From Aquanectria penicillioides (taxonomy: Eukaryota; Ascomycota; Sordariomycetes; Hypocreales; Nectriaceae), in contig PYIU01000004.1 in NCBI GenBank assembly GCA_003415625.1, positions 4,526,001 to 4,590,000 of the forward strand: a DNA stretch of 64,000 nucleotides, written 5' to 3'. Below the pieces are notes generated by a model, which worked only from the letters and a program-made list of their open reading frames with translations, did no database searches and was not told where the DNA came from. A program made the position numbers and the translations under genes. Position 1 is the stretch's first letter, and every line of letters starts with the position of its first letter. Positions 11,865 to 23,499 of this stretch are shown here, in pieces.

Positions 11865-12914
11865 GGTGATAGCGACAGGTTTGGAGTTGGACAAACTACA
11901 AAGCCCCCAGGTTGAGCCATGGCGGCGAGTTGTACGGATACAGGCAGTTTTAACAATTTCTCTTGTACGTGATCAACCCTGGCCAAAAGTGCTCAGGGAT
12001 CCCTGCAGCCTAGAACGTGGAGCAATGTGTGAGCCGACTGCGGCATAGCTCAGCAGCTCGTACGAGAGAGCCTCATCATTCGCAGATCTGTCGTACGCGG
12101 CCCGTCCAACTTACGGCGAGCCAGCGGGCCGCTGCATCCGCTTACAGGTAAGAGCAAAAAATGCTGCGTAGAACTAGGAATAGGTCCCTGCTGATCCTCC
12201 GTGAAAGTCGCCGAGGCCCTGCCCTGTGCCCCTCTCATCTCCGCGCATCCTCGTGAGGGGACGAACTAGATGGCGGTGACGTTGTCATCATGAAGTTGGA
12301 CTCAGCACAAGAGTCGAGAGCTATTCTAAGCTATAGAGCATATATCAACACCAGCCCAAATCACATGGCGCTCTTCGACAAAGCTTTTGCGTTGTATCCG
12401 TCACACCACAGCTTCAAAAGTCGCCGGCTGGCTACCTGCTGCCTCAGCCCTACCGCGGTACTCGTACTTGGGCCAGCCAACTGGACAGGGAACCTGCAAA
12501 AAGCTTCGTTCAGCTGCATGCACGAGTGAAATTAGTGGCCCACAACGCTTCAGATGCGGCCATTTATCCGTCCAGGGGGTATACACAGCCTCCTCGGGCG
12601 ACGGCGGGGCTATTTTGGGGGCCGAAACTAGAGGGCAAACATAGGGCTGAGATTGATGAAGACGTTGCCAATTAGTGGGTCAACTCGAGGGCAAATGCTG
12701 AAAGTAGACATTATTACTCCGTGCAGCGCTTGAGAATGGATGGCGTGGCAAGGGTCTCGGGCGGCAGCAAAATTGTGGTTGCTCATAAACCCACCTGGTC
12801 GTTTCACTCGACGTCCCTCAACCCACGATTACGAATACTCGGAGCCTTGTGCGACCATCTCACCTTTTGCATCCTTGCGGCACGGTCCCGTAATTCACCA
12901 TCAGGCCATAGAGA
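11865..12914. other. Intergenic region between divergent protease and STAND genes
   Basis: About 1 kb between the minus-strand protease and the plus-strand P-loop gene, so both promoters should lie here. Only ORFs under 95 codons occur, without recognisable domains. No repeat or RNA gene is recognised. Confidence 0.5.
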
Positions 12915-14815
12915 ATGGATCAGGATGGGAATTCCCAGCCCCGGAAGCTGGTGCTGGGGCATGCGCTCCACCGAGCACTGAGCAGCAGTTATGGCCTCGG
13001 CCCAGATATCTACCCTAAACTACTTTCATGGGTCTTCGACCACGAATGCTTCGAGTATTGGCTTAAGAGTGAGGAAAACTGGGAACTGAGATGCGTTGGT
13101 CCTCCGGGGTCCGGAAAGGTATGCTGTTCTGCCTCTTGTGTTGCCAAGGAAAGCCGTAATGTTAACGATGAAAGACAACCCTCGCCGCACTTATGGTAGA
13201 AGAACTTCGTCAAAGATTTCCGTCCGAGAACAGCGCCGTAGCATCGATATTCCTAATCGAGGATTTGCGGGCCAATGACGCTGTGTTTGTCGAGGACTTC
13301 CTCGTGTGCTTGCTCCAGCAGCTCTCTGTGACCGACAGCCATCCGGACAGCGCTGCAATCCACGAAATAATCCAGGAATACCTAAAAGCCCGTGAAAACG
13401 GCCAGCCTGTGTCTGGATATTTTGAGTCTATCCGTGACGCTCTGGAATCTTGCATCGCCAAACTGGAACATGCCTTGCTGGTTGTCGACGGACCTGACCG
13501 CTGCTCTCAAGACGCCTTCCTGAATCTCGAGTATGAGCTTGCAATCTACAGAGCAAGGGGTCTCAAAGTCGTGACGACTTCAAGAATACCACGGCTCAGT
13601 AAAGATGTAGCTTGGTACAATTGTGATGGAGAAGGCTGTCCAGACCCCGATAACCGTCCCATATACTGGATATGCCAACAGTGCCCCCCTCCACCTCATG
13701 AAGAATGCCAGGTGATGTGCGTTGCATGTATGGAGGAAGAGATACCATGTGCAAGGTGGTGAGTGCAGTCGACCATTACACAATCTCGAGACAACTCGTT
13801 GTTCAACGGTAACAGGGTTGCTAACACTGCCAGTGGACAACGCGACTTTTTGCAACCATACCAGCACGTCGACCTCGATATCAGACTGCCCAGTGGACAG
13901 CAGCTCCAGGAATTCATAAAATGGAGTCTTGAGCAAGAACACGGCGACCTGGGCCTGAACACAAGCTCGGATCCCAAACCGCCGCTGTCTCGTCTTGGAG
14001 AAGAGCTGATCGCCGCGCCTAATACATCTGTCCTGATGGCCCTTGTTGAGATGCTCGAGGGCCGCGCCGAGCACAATATTGCCATGGCGCGCGCCCGTTT
14101 AGACATTCTCAATAGCGTGAGCTCGCTCGAGGAGGCCCGCGCAATCAGCGATCGATTGCCTGCAAGCATCGCAGCCTTGTTCGACTCGGGGATGAAAGTC
14201 ATCGGGAAACAATCAGAGGGCCATCGGAACATTGGGCTTCGGGCCATTGCCGCAGCAGCACACTTTGGAGACAACGGTGTGCCGTTTGAAGAGTTGAACC
14301 ATTGGCTGCACGAGACGGCATTGCACGAGTCGCTGACGACTTCAGCGTCCATACACCGGCTCAGCGTGGATGACGTGCTACGAGCCAGCAACGGATACCT
14401 CGTCGCTGAAGTGCCTCCAGGTTACGACGAGCGCTTTGTAAAACCCTGTCACGGCTCCTTCTCAACATGGGCTTCCGAGGGGAACAACGAGTCGCTTGTC
14501 TGGGCAACTTCTGACATTCACTTTGGGAAGTTGATGGATCCTCGGCGAACCCGCCGGTTGTCTATTGACGAGGAGAAGCCACTATGGACAATCGAGGAGG
14601 AGGACAAGCCGCGCACAGTGCGCGTTAATGTTGCAAGCGTCGAACCAGAGGAGCAGCCGCTCATCACACGAGTCGGGACCGGCCGTTTTGTCTTGAATAA
14701 ACAGGTAGAGGCCATCAAGGGCCCTACTATACAGCGAGTTGGAACTGGGTCATTTTTCGTCAACAGGCGGGGCCAACTTGAACTATCTCGGACTATTGCT
14801 GAATGGAAGGAGTAG
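12915..14815 (+). CDS. STAND-type P-loop protein with Cys-rich zinc-binding segment and C-terminal tandem repeat
   Basis: Three exons, 12915-13118, 13175-13758 and 13834-14815, give 589 residues. Intron 1 (GTATGC donor, branch GTTAAC, acceptor GAAAG) falls exactly inside the P-loop and yields GPPGSGKTTLAALMVEEL from about residue 62. Intron 2 has a GTGAGT donor and acceptor TGCTAACACTGCCAG. The Walker B position reads ALLVVDGPDRC instead of the usual DALDEC. Residues 214-265 carry a Cys/His-rich stretch (NCDGEGC, WICQQC, CVAC, CARC) resembling the ZZ-like zinc-binding segments seen in fungal NACHT proteins. The rest is helical. The last 55 residues hold two copies of an RVGTGxFxxN motif 22 residues apart. 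There is almost no N-terminal effector domain. It lies convergent with the HET gene (13 bp between stops). A role in nonself recognition is inferred from architecture and neighbours. Confidence 0.72.
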
Positions 14816-14828
14816 AACTTCAACTACA

Positions 14829-17240
14829 TCAACATAGTAAAACCTGCATGCCGTCATCCAGTCCGTGCTTTGCCTTGTCCCGTCCTCTAGCGGAACTGCA
14901 ACATGAATCTCGCAGAGCCTCCCAGACAGCATGGCTCATTGCATTAAAGGTTAGTGCGCCAGTTCTACTGTACGTGTTCCCCCCCTCGTGTTTGAGGAGG
15001 ATCCCAACCCCGCTGTAGTCGATATCAGCTGGGTCCGTTTCCTCGATCAGGCTGTCGTTGAAGTAAGACCCTGGCCAGCCGCCGGTTCTTAAATGGCGAC
15101 TCACTGCTAGTATCATAAACTTGCAGTCACACTCGTCGGTTGAAGGCCTCACATCTGGGAATGCCTGGAAGACGTCTGCGAGAGAATCCAGTTTGCCGAC
15201 AGCCAGCGTCCATTCTTTTATTCCTTGCGCTCTTATCAACGATCCGTTAATGATGTGTCCTTTGAGTTTGATTTCCGAGCTCTTCAGCTCTGGTAGCTTG
15301 TCTCCCACGTTTTCCTCGTCGTCCGAGCTGGAATTGGAATCATTCTCGGCCTCGATCTGTTGAGCTGGCGACTCGCTGGTCCTCTGCATCCTTTCATCCA
15401 TAGCAGCCAATTCTTCTTCCCATGTTGATTTACCAGTTGTTCCACTGACGAAAAGTCTCTCTTTGAGCTCAAACTGGGGCTCCTTGTCGCCGTCTCCTCC
15501 AACAACCCACCATCGAGTCTCGTCGGGTAACCTGGAGGCGACCTCGATACCTCCCCGGATGCTCATCCACGACCAACTGGGGAAGTTCCCTAGATCATCT
15601 GGACGCTGAGAAGCACTGCCAGAAACCCTCCAGCACAGCTGTTCGACCAAATTCAGACTCCAAAGCCCCGCGCCAAAGTCTTCGCCTAGGGCATCACGCA
15701 CGAGCTTGGCTACGCCCCAGATTGCGACGAGCTTGTCGTCGGCCTCCTTGGTTAGATTGCAAGACATGTATGCCCGCACGCTCGTACGCCAAAACTCTTC
15801 GATGGAGCCATCTCCAATTGAGCGGATAGAAAGGGCAGACTGTTGTAGGCGGTGACGCCACTGTCGATCTGGTGCTGCTGTAAGGAAGTCGAGTGGTCCG
15901 GGAGGCCCTTTGGTATGCATTCAGGCGCGGTTACCGTGGCACATTCCCAGAATATCTGATTTCTTGTGAAATGAAGAATCCTCGGTGATAGCATCCTCTC
16001 TATAGAGGATTTCGTTAGACGTATCTAGATGGTATTCCTCGAATTTGTCAGACCTACCTTGGAACACCCAGCCACGGGTATATAAACATTCGCCCAGGAG
16101 GTCGTTTTCGTAGAGCTTCTCGTACACAATACGCCATGTTTGACGCTTGAAAAGAATAGTGTCCTTCTCTGGGATGTATTGCTCTGGTATGAGTTTCCGA
16201 ATCTCGTCTTGCTGCCGCTCTTGAAATAAGCCGCCATCCTTGTCTGCCGACGCCGCGGCAGCAATGTTGCAAAAAGAATTCCGGTAAACCTTGTGCATGA
16301 GCTTACCCTCCTTATCGAAATCAGTTTCTTTGGTTTCTGTGCTGTGTGCAGAGGAATCGTCTTGACGCGGCGCTTGAATGATGCAGAGCGAGTCGATCCA
16401 AATGTACCTGACGCCCAGACGGCGCGCCACTCTTATCGCGCCCACAAAGTTCTTATTCTCCTCTATCTTATTCCAGGGGACCCCTTTTTCATTGTACTCC
16501 TTGAAGTTTTCGTCGAGAAGCGTGACAAAGGGGTTTCTTCCCCAGCAATGGCTAAGAGTCACGTAGGGGCCGGTTATATTCTCATCCTTGGTTATCACAA
16601 CCCGGAATGAATCCGACTGGGCTGGTGGCCATGTCGTTTGGGATGTTCCAATATCGAGTAACCGAGTGGGCAGCCATCCACGGTCTATATGTTTTCGCGC
16701 ACATTTGGGATGGTTCTTGAGGCAATTTCCCATCCATGTGGACACTTGAGGCCACACTCTGGCCGAGTTTGTGTGACTCCCAAGGTCGTCGATACTCGGG
16801 AGTTCACCCAAATCTGTTACTCGTTAGCATCTGCAAGCTTCTCTCCTCTGGAAGAAGAGAAGTATGTGGTGACAGATACCTTTTTCGAGAAGACAGTAAA
16901 ATGCTCTATGTTGCAGCCATTTTCGCTCAGCCTTGTTTGGTGCTTCCGCAGAGCCCGGGCCTGGCCGGAAACGCAGCACTATCAAGTCCTGACTCTCCCG
17001 CGTGGCTGCGACCCTATGAATTGTCCATACATAGATTGCTTCTCGAACTGAGCCTCCAGCGAACCAGGAATCAAGCGTTGGTCCGGTGCTGGACTCGACC
17101 CGCGTGAGGTCATCTGCGAGCCTCGTGCAGATCGTGCATCTTTCTTTCAGAGACGCCTCAAATTGGGGCAAGTTGTCGTGATGGTACCCCCACGTCTTCC
17201 CAGCCTCTAGAATCTGGGATCGGCAGAACGAACAGACCAT
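14829..17240 (-). CDS. HET-domain (heterokaryon incompatibility) protein
   Basis: The start is the ATG at 17240 (MVCSFCRSQILEAGK), followed by the Cys-rich N-terminus common in HET proteins (CTICTRL). Exons are 17240-16880, 16813-16058, 15999-15935 and 15860-14829, giving 737 residues. The first two introns have strong TGCTAAC or TCTAAC branch sites. The HET core is visible: VTLSHCWGRN, GVRYIWIDSLCIIQ, YRNSFCNIAAAASADKDGGLF and, across intron 2, RGWVFQERMLSPR. The C-terminal part (YMSCNLTKEADDKLVAIWGV and WSWMSIRGG) is also typical. The third junction is uncertain. A 74-nt intron with donor GTAACC closes the frame but removes PECIPKGLP-like sequence that HET proteins usually keep, so a true one-base frameshift near 15,860-15,890 is the alternative. 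HET proteins trigger cell death after nonself contact. Confidence 0.75.
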
Positions 17241-18081
17241 GTCGCATTTGATGAAGGAAGGCAGCTTGCTTATGGAAAGGAGCAGGTTTTTTCAGCCGAA
17301 AACTGCATGGAGTCTGAGGTGCTGCGTACGCGTGTCGCACGCGTCCCATGTTGCCCAACCACGTAAGCTCTGATACTCTCCACAGGTCTTCCGTCACTGC
17401 GGATATCGATGCCACATTCAACGCGTTCCGCACTTCCTTTTGCCCTGCTCTCTTGGCTTGTTGGGAGTTGGCGGTGGATTATTTGCTAAGTCAAGGCGCT
17501 AAAGCTGCACAAGTCGCGAATGGAACACACCTTCTCTCTCCGGTAGAAGCTATATTTGCGGGGCAGAAGCCTCGTGAACCTCTGTCGAGAACTGAATTGA
17601 TTGTGAGGTGAATAGGAGCCTTTCTTGGTGGGATTCACAGAACGCCCTACCCTACACAATACCTACATGTATTCCCCTGGTAATAGTTGCAACGTATGAC
17701 CGACCACCGCGCCGGATAGTCTCCGTAGCCTCCTCTAGAGCAGCTATAATTGCGGTGCAGATCGCTAGTCGAAGTGCGGGAGAGCAAAGCAGAACTGGAC
17801 GTGCGTGTTGGTTGCAACTGATCGCATCTTCTCTAGTCTTGCTGCAGTGAGGGGGGATCTAGACTAAATGGTGCGACTACATGGAGAGAAATGAGGGAAC
17901 GAGATCCCTAAAATTACAGTGATCCGCACCAACAAAGACTACAGTGAAGTGTTGTGCCAAAGTAGTCGGCTTTAGAGACACCCCACTAAGTGATCAGCTT
18001 ACACTTTTCCCTGCTTTCATCTGCAATTACCGGTACGCTGATGAGTACCAAACCCTCCACTTGACAGGCAGATTTGCTTAT
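17241..18081. other. Gene-free left flank of the transposon island with motif variants
   Basis: No gene is supported. The stretch carries two diverged copies of the short motif found in numbers at 55.3-57.9 kb: GCTATATTTGCGGGGCAG near 17,550 and GCTATAATTGCGGTGCAG near 17,748. Both are in the same orientation. Shorter resemblances (AAATTACAGTGATCC, GACTACAGTGAAGTG) lie at about 17,910 and 17,936. It ends at CTTAT (18,077-18,081), the target duplication of element E1. Confidence 0.5.
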
Positions 18082-18267
18082 TGTAAACAATATACAGGCA
18101 CGCGCAGGGACGGTCACAGCGGGCGACATGCGCAACGGGTCAGTCCAGATCAATTAGGATTCATAAGGAATAGCTAGATAGTAGTTGCAGAATGCAATCA
18201 CCTATTTATAGTGCAGGGATTCCCTTATGAGGATACATGGCCTTAAGACCTAGGCCCATAAGGCCCC
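18082..18267 (-). repeat. E1 left LTR, first part (interrupted by E2)
   Basis: These 186 bp match 54,958-55,143 of the right LTR, with differences that are nearly all transitions. The LTR resumes after E2 at 25,049. The two parts together give 259 bp, equal to the intact right LTR. The last five bases (GCCCC) are the target site duplicated by E2. Confidence 0.9.
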
Positions 18268-18494
18268 TGTTAAACCCGAGGTATCCTGTACACGGGGAAA
18301 CACCAGGACGCACTTCGGATCATAGAAACGAAGCTCGGAATGATTGGATGAAGGTCATGTGAATACAACGTAGCTCTATTAGGTCTAGCGCAACCCGACC
18401 CCTCTTTTAGAGCCTGAGCGATGAAGCAAGGCTGGGAGGGACAAGAAGAAGAAAACAAGAATACACACAATTACACAACTGGTTCGGTTCAACA
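18268..18494 (+). repeat. E2 5' LTR
   Basis: A 227-bp repeat, identical to 24,817-25,043 except for two G/A differences. It starts TGTTAAACCC and ends GGTTCAACA. Base composition is ordinary, in contrast to the element body. Confidence 0.95.
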
Positions 18495-18599
18495 ATTAAG
18501 AGTCTTAGAGCTGTGTTTGTTAGTGCAGCTGTAACTATCCAATCGAGCTCCGAAAGCGAGAAACGAACCTTATATCCCGATTCCGAACCAAATACACAA

Positions 18600-21500
18600 G
18601 ATAACCTCCAAGACCTACATCCTCAACAACCCGAATGACTGGGAAACCTTCAAACAAAGCTATAAAGTGAAAATCACTACAGAATGAGTCAAGAAGCTTG
18701 GAATCCTTAAGGACTCTTCTTAATTTAAGACTACCCGAATTTCCAAGCCTATAATGCCAACTGCTATAAGATACTTTGCAAAAGAGGAAGCTAAGGCTGG
18801 AAGCTTAAGATTAAAGTTCGTTCGATTAATATAAAGGGCAACTATAATAATAGAGCTGCTTCCTAAAGACTAAGAACTGCTGAAATGCAAGCTCATAATG
18901 TTCCGCTACAATCAAGAAAAATATAAGATTAAAGCGGATAGAATCTATAATGTTCTTAATTAAATAATGGAGAAAATAAGCCCCTATTATATTTAAATAT
19001 ATTCACCTATAATAAATAAAGGGAATAATAATAATAATATTGCAAAATTCTACAATAACCTTAAAGCTATATATAGAATTAATAATATACTAAAAGGAAA
19101 ATAAGCTTAGAAATGCTATTTTAAAGTGCTAAAATAGACTTTAAACCTTAAAATCATCTAGCAAGACTGAATCACCAATTAAAAACAGTCTATAAAGATT
19201 GCAACCATAAGAAACATTACTAAAGCCTTATATCTAAATGTATAGTTTGCAGACTTAAAACAATACCTTAAAAGTTACTTTTAAATATTCCTTTAAATTA
19301 CTAAAGCACAATATAAAGACGCTATTAAGAAAAGTACCTATATGCCAGCTGCTTTTACTTCAAGTTTCAAACACAAAATTAAAAAAAGAAAAGAGACTAA
19401 AGGAAAGCAATATAAAGCTCCAGTACAAAAGGGGAACTTTAGACCTATATTCTAAGGCTTAGACCTACCTTTTAAAAAACGTTCTTATCCAAAGAGCTTA
19501 CAACCCAAATAACTTAAGTTAAAGAAACAAAAATAAACTCTAAAGGAAGATAATCACTGCATTTTATGTAGGAAATTACACTTTAATGCTAATACCTAAA
19601 AGTGCTGGATTGCATTCCCTAAAAATATGCCCAAGCAAATAGAAAGGCAGAAGTGGATAAATAAGAGATAGGAAATATAGTTAAAAGATCAAATTGAAGT
19701 TTAGGAACTGTACAAGAAGCTTAAGAAGCAAACCGCACAACCAATTGGGGATTTAAACTAACAACCAATATTATAAATCCTAATCTTAAATTCTATAGCT
19801 ATTTTCCTTATTTTATATAGCAAATACTTATTATAAATCTTAATTATACTTAACTTAAGGATAATACTATATATTTTTAATAATAAAAAGAAATTTAAGA
19901 ATCTTAAACCAGCTTTATTTAGTGAAGTTATCTTTACTAAATTAAAGAACCTTTTAATCTTAGAATATAAAGATATAAAAATTAAAGTTTAAAACCTATA
20001 AAGCAAAGCTCATTTCCTTATTTTAAGGCATATTGCTTATTGCCTATAAATTAAAATAAATCTAGTCTTATTAAAAAGACTCTATTAATATAGTTATTGA
20101 TGGGATTAGAGAAATAGAGATAATATTCTAAGATATAGAAGTGGGCAAGCTTTATATAGATTAAAGATTGCCTACAACCAATATATTTTAGATTATAAGC
20201 CTATTACTTAAGAATAAAGCTTATTTATAATAAATAAACCTTATTATAACTTATAGATGCTAAAACATCTATAATAAGTAGAAGCTATAAAATAGTACTG
20301 CTAACTGGATTATTTAGGACCTAAAGCATTAAAATACCTAATTAACTGTACTATTAAAGTAAAGATTAAAGGCCTAATAATAGTTGAATGTAATGCTTGT
20401 GGATTAGGCAAGATAAAACGCTAAGAGCACCGCAAACCATAAATATAAAGCTTGATTCCTAAAGAGCGAGTTTCTTTAGACTTCTATAACTTTTAACCCA
20501 ATATAATAAACCTTTCCTTATGCGCTATTATAATAGACTATACATTGGGAATGTACTGGGATTATTACTTTAAAAATCAGAAAGAAGAACAATTATTATT
20601 AATGCTGTAAAACTTTACTTAAATATTAAAAATAAAATATAAAATTAAACTTTAAGTGATAGAAATAGATAATAAGCTTTAAAAGAGCAATTTGGTCTAT
20701 ATATAGCTAGATTAGAGAGGAATAGTAGTAGAAGAAAGTGCCCCTTAAATATAGCAATAGAATAGATTAAGAGAACGTTTTAGGGGGATAGTAAAAGAGA
20801 AAACAAGAGTTCTTGCAATTAAAAGTGGTCTATTAGCTAGACTATAGCTAGAGATAGTAAGAACAGCAATATATCTACTAAACCGAACTCTAAAATAGGG
20901 ACTTAAGTGGAAAATACTATACAAAAGCTTCTTTTTATTAATTTAAAGCTTAAATAAGGATTGCAAGCCGCAAATTACTTACCTTAGGACAATCGATTAT
21001 AAATTATTTATAATAACTAAAGATACTTAATTAAAGAAGAATTGACTTATATCTAGAATAAGCCTAAAGGCTTGAATAGATTATCTTATAGGATACAATT
21101 CCTAAAACCTCTTTTGCATTTAAAATCCAATCATTAATTAAGTGTATATAACTTAAGATATTATCTTTAATAAAAAAGACCTCTTTTTAGCAAGTAATGC
21201 TAAGATAAGAGAAATTGTGGGTAAAAAGACCCTTAAAGAAATATAAATATAAATGAAAGCTCTTCTTAATGCTAAGCAGGTTGATTAAGTGGATAATACT
21301 GGTTAACTATAAGATGAGCTTTAAACTACTAAAATGAGCCTTTAAAATATAGTCGAAGACTTAGAAACTGGAAAGGAGAAGGATGTAGATAAACTGTAGA
21401 TTGAAAATGAAAAATACACTTAACTACAGTTTAAACCTTTCCTAACTCCACCAAAAAGTCTGGCTTCTGCCTTTTTAGCTTTAGCAATAAAGCAAGGAGA

Positions 21501-23300
21501 AAAACACCTAATACTCCTAATACTAAACACTGGCTTATGGAGGGAATAGGTTGAGCTCCACTAAGCCTTCTTTGCGGGAATGAAAGCTGTGCTATTTGGA
21601 AAATGTGGAAATACTGTTATAACTAAGGCAATGCGTACTAGAATTGGATGTGGAAAGCGTAAACTAAGATGTGAGCTGTAAAAGGATAAAATGGACCTTA
21701 TTCAAAAGAAATAAGAACTCTATTGAAAGAACCTACCTTAGGTATTAAGTTCTTATGGAAATGTTCTTAGGCATAAGTTTAAGGCTATATTTCTAGAAGT
21801 AGAGAAAATATATTTGGAGAGTTATTGGTAAATGAAGTCTTGGATTAAAATATTAAGGAGCGAAATTAAGTTTTGCAATTTATAACTTATTGACTGTATA
21901 TAGGTTTATATATATAAGTTCAATAAATATAGATATTTATAGAAATGTAAAGCTAGACTTATTGTTTAAGGAGATTAATAGCAGAAGGTAAGTTCTAAAG
22001 AAATATATACTGCTATATTAGTAGGAAAATTGTTTAGAACCTTACTTGCAATTGCAGTAAGGTTCGATCTTAAGATGCTATAATTTAATGCAGTAAAAGC
22101 ATTTATAAATGCAAAACTGCTAATGGATGTGTTTATAAGACCTTTGCTAAGATATAGAGAGGGCGAAAATAAAGGCTAAGTGCTATTACTTAAGAAAGCA
22201 CTTTATAGACTAAGAATTGCATCTCTTTTATGGTAAATGGAGCTTGGAATAATATTATAAAATATTGGTTTTGAACTAATCCCTTATGAATTGTATTGCT
22301 ATAGTAGAAGTAGAGTTTTTATCTTCTTTTATGTGGATGATATTGTAATAATATATGCCAAAAGATATAAATAAATTGCAGATAAAGCAATTGTAGGTTT
22401 AAAGTTAAAATATAAACTAACTGGTAGAGGCAAGCTACAGTGGTTTCTTGGGATAAAGATTATTTGAGAATAAAGTTAGAAATTGATCTAAATAACTCAA
22501 AACTCATACTTAAAGAAGATTTATAAATTACGCACTTTAGATAAAGGAAATGCAACTTTAATAGAGAAAATGGAACTCTTTTTAAATAAGTAAGTTACTA
22601 GATAAAGTACAATAAACTAATATAAACAAGTGATTGGCTTAATCCTTTATATAGCAGTTATCACTTAACTAGATATTGCATTTGCTATATTATATCTTGC
22701 AAGATTTATAATAAATCTAGGGGAACTATATATAAAGGCAGCAAATTGAGTATTGTATTATTTTTATGCAATTTGTTTCCTTACTTTATAGCTTAAAGGC
22801 AGAGATAACTTTTTAGTATATAGTAATGCATCTTTCGTTAATAATACATTAGATCGGAAAAGTTTATAAGTATATATAATAAAACTTTTTGGTGGATTAA
22901 TTGAATGGTATATAAATAAATAAAATATAGTTATAATATTAACTATAAAGGCAGAACTGCTTGCTCTCTCTTAAGCTATAAAGAAAGGACTTTATTAATA
23001 GAGACTACTTATAGAACTTAAAATTAAGCTTTAGAATCCTATTTTGAAATTTATTTATAATAATTAATAGATAATTAGATTTATTTAAAATCCTTTTAAG
23101 AAATTAAAGATTAAGCTTAAATATATTAATATATATAATTATTGGCTAAGGCAATTTGTAATAGTAAGAACAATCTCCATTTTATATAAATAAAGTGCAA
23201 AATTAATAGCTAATGGTTTAATAAAGCTATTATAAGGTAAAACCTTTCTTAAGAGCCAAAAACAACTCAGACTTATAGACTTAACAAAATGCATTCAAAT
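18600..23300 (+). pseudogene. E2 gag-pol relic (Copia)
   Basis: This is the decayed coding body of E2. Readable pieces in order are a gag-like N-terminus at about 18,610-18,700, integrase LLNRT at 20,877-20,891 and an RT segment before the active site (DAVKAFINAKL-like). The RT active site is IFFYVDDIVIIYA at 22,321-22,359 with both aspartates intact. Then come an LDIAFAISYLARF-like segment near 22,672 and RNase H KAELLALS followed by a stop near 22,950. Stops replace Gln and Trp codons, as expected for CpA-to-TpA change. It cannot encode a polyprotein. Confidence 0.85.
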
Positions 23301-23499
23301 ATAATGAAGTTAAGATTTATAAGAATATATAATTAAGGAAATACTAAAAGGCTTATAGCTTTAATGTTTAATATTATAAAAATGGCAAAGAAATAAAGTA
23401 TTAATACAATAAAATTCATTAATTTAACGCTACTATAGTGGCCACTAGCCAAAAGGCAAAATAATAAAACAAGCCGTAAAACAGCAAAATGAACTTTAA

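Noticed and set aside
12290..12644. 79- and 85-codon plus-strand ORFs in the protease-STAND gap
   Set aside because: No domain, no splice-linked partner, and overlapping ORFs occur on the opposite strand; consistent with chance.
18270..18470. 66-codon ORF, repeated at 24,819-25,019
   Set aside because: It is the two copies of the E2 LTR; identity reflects LTR duplication, not a gene.
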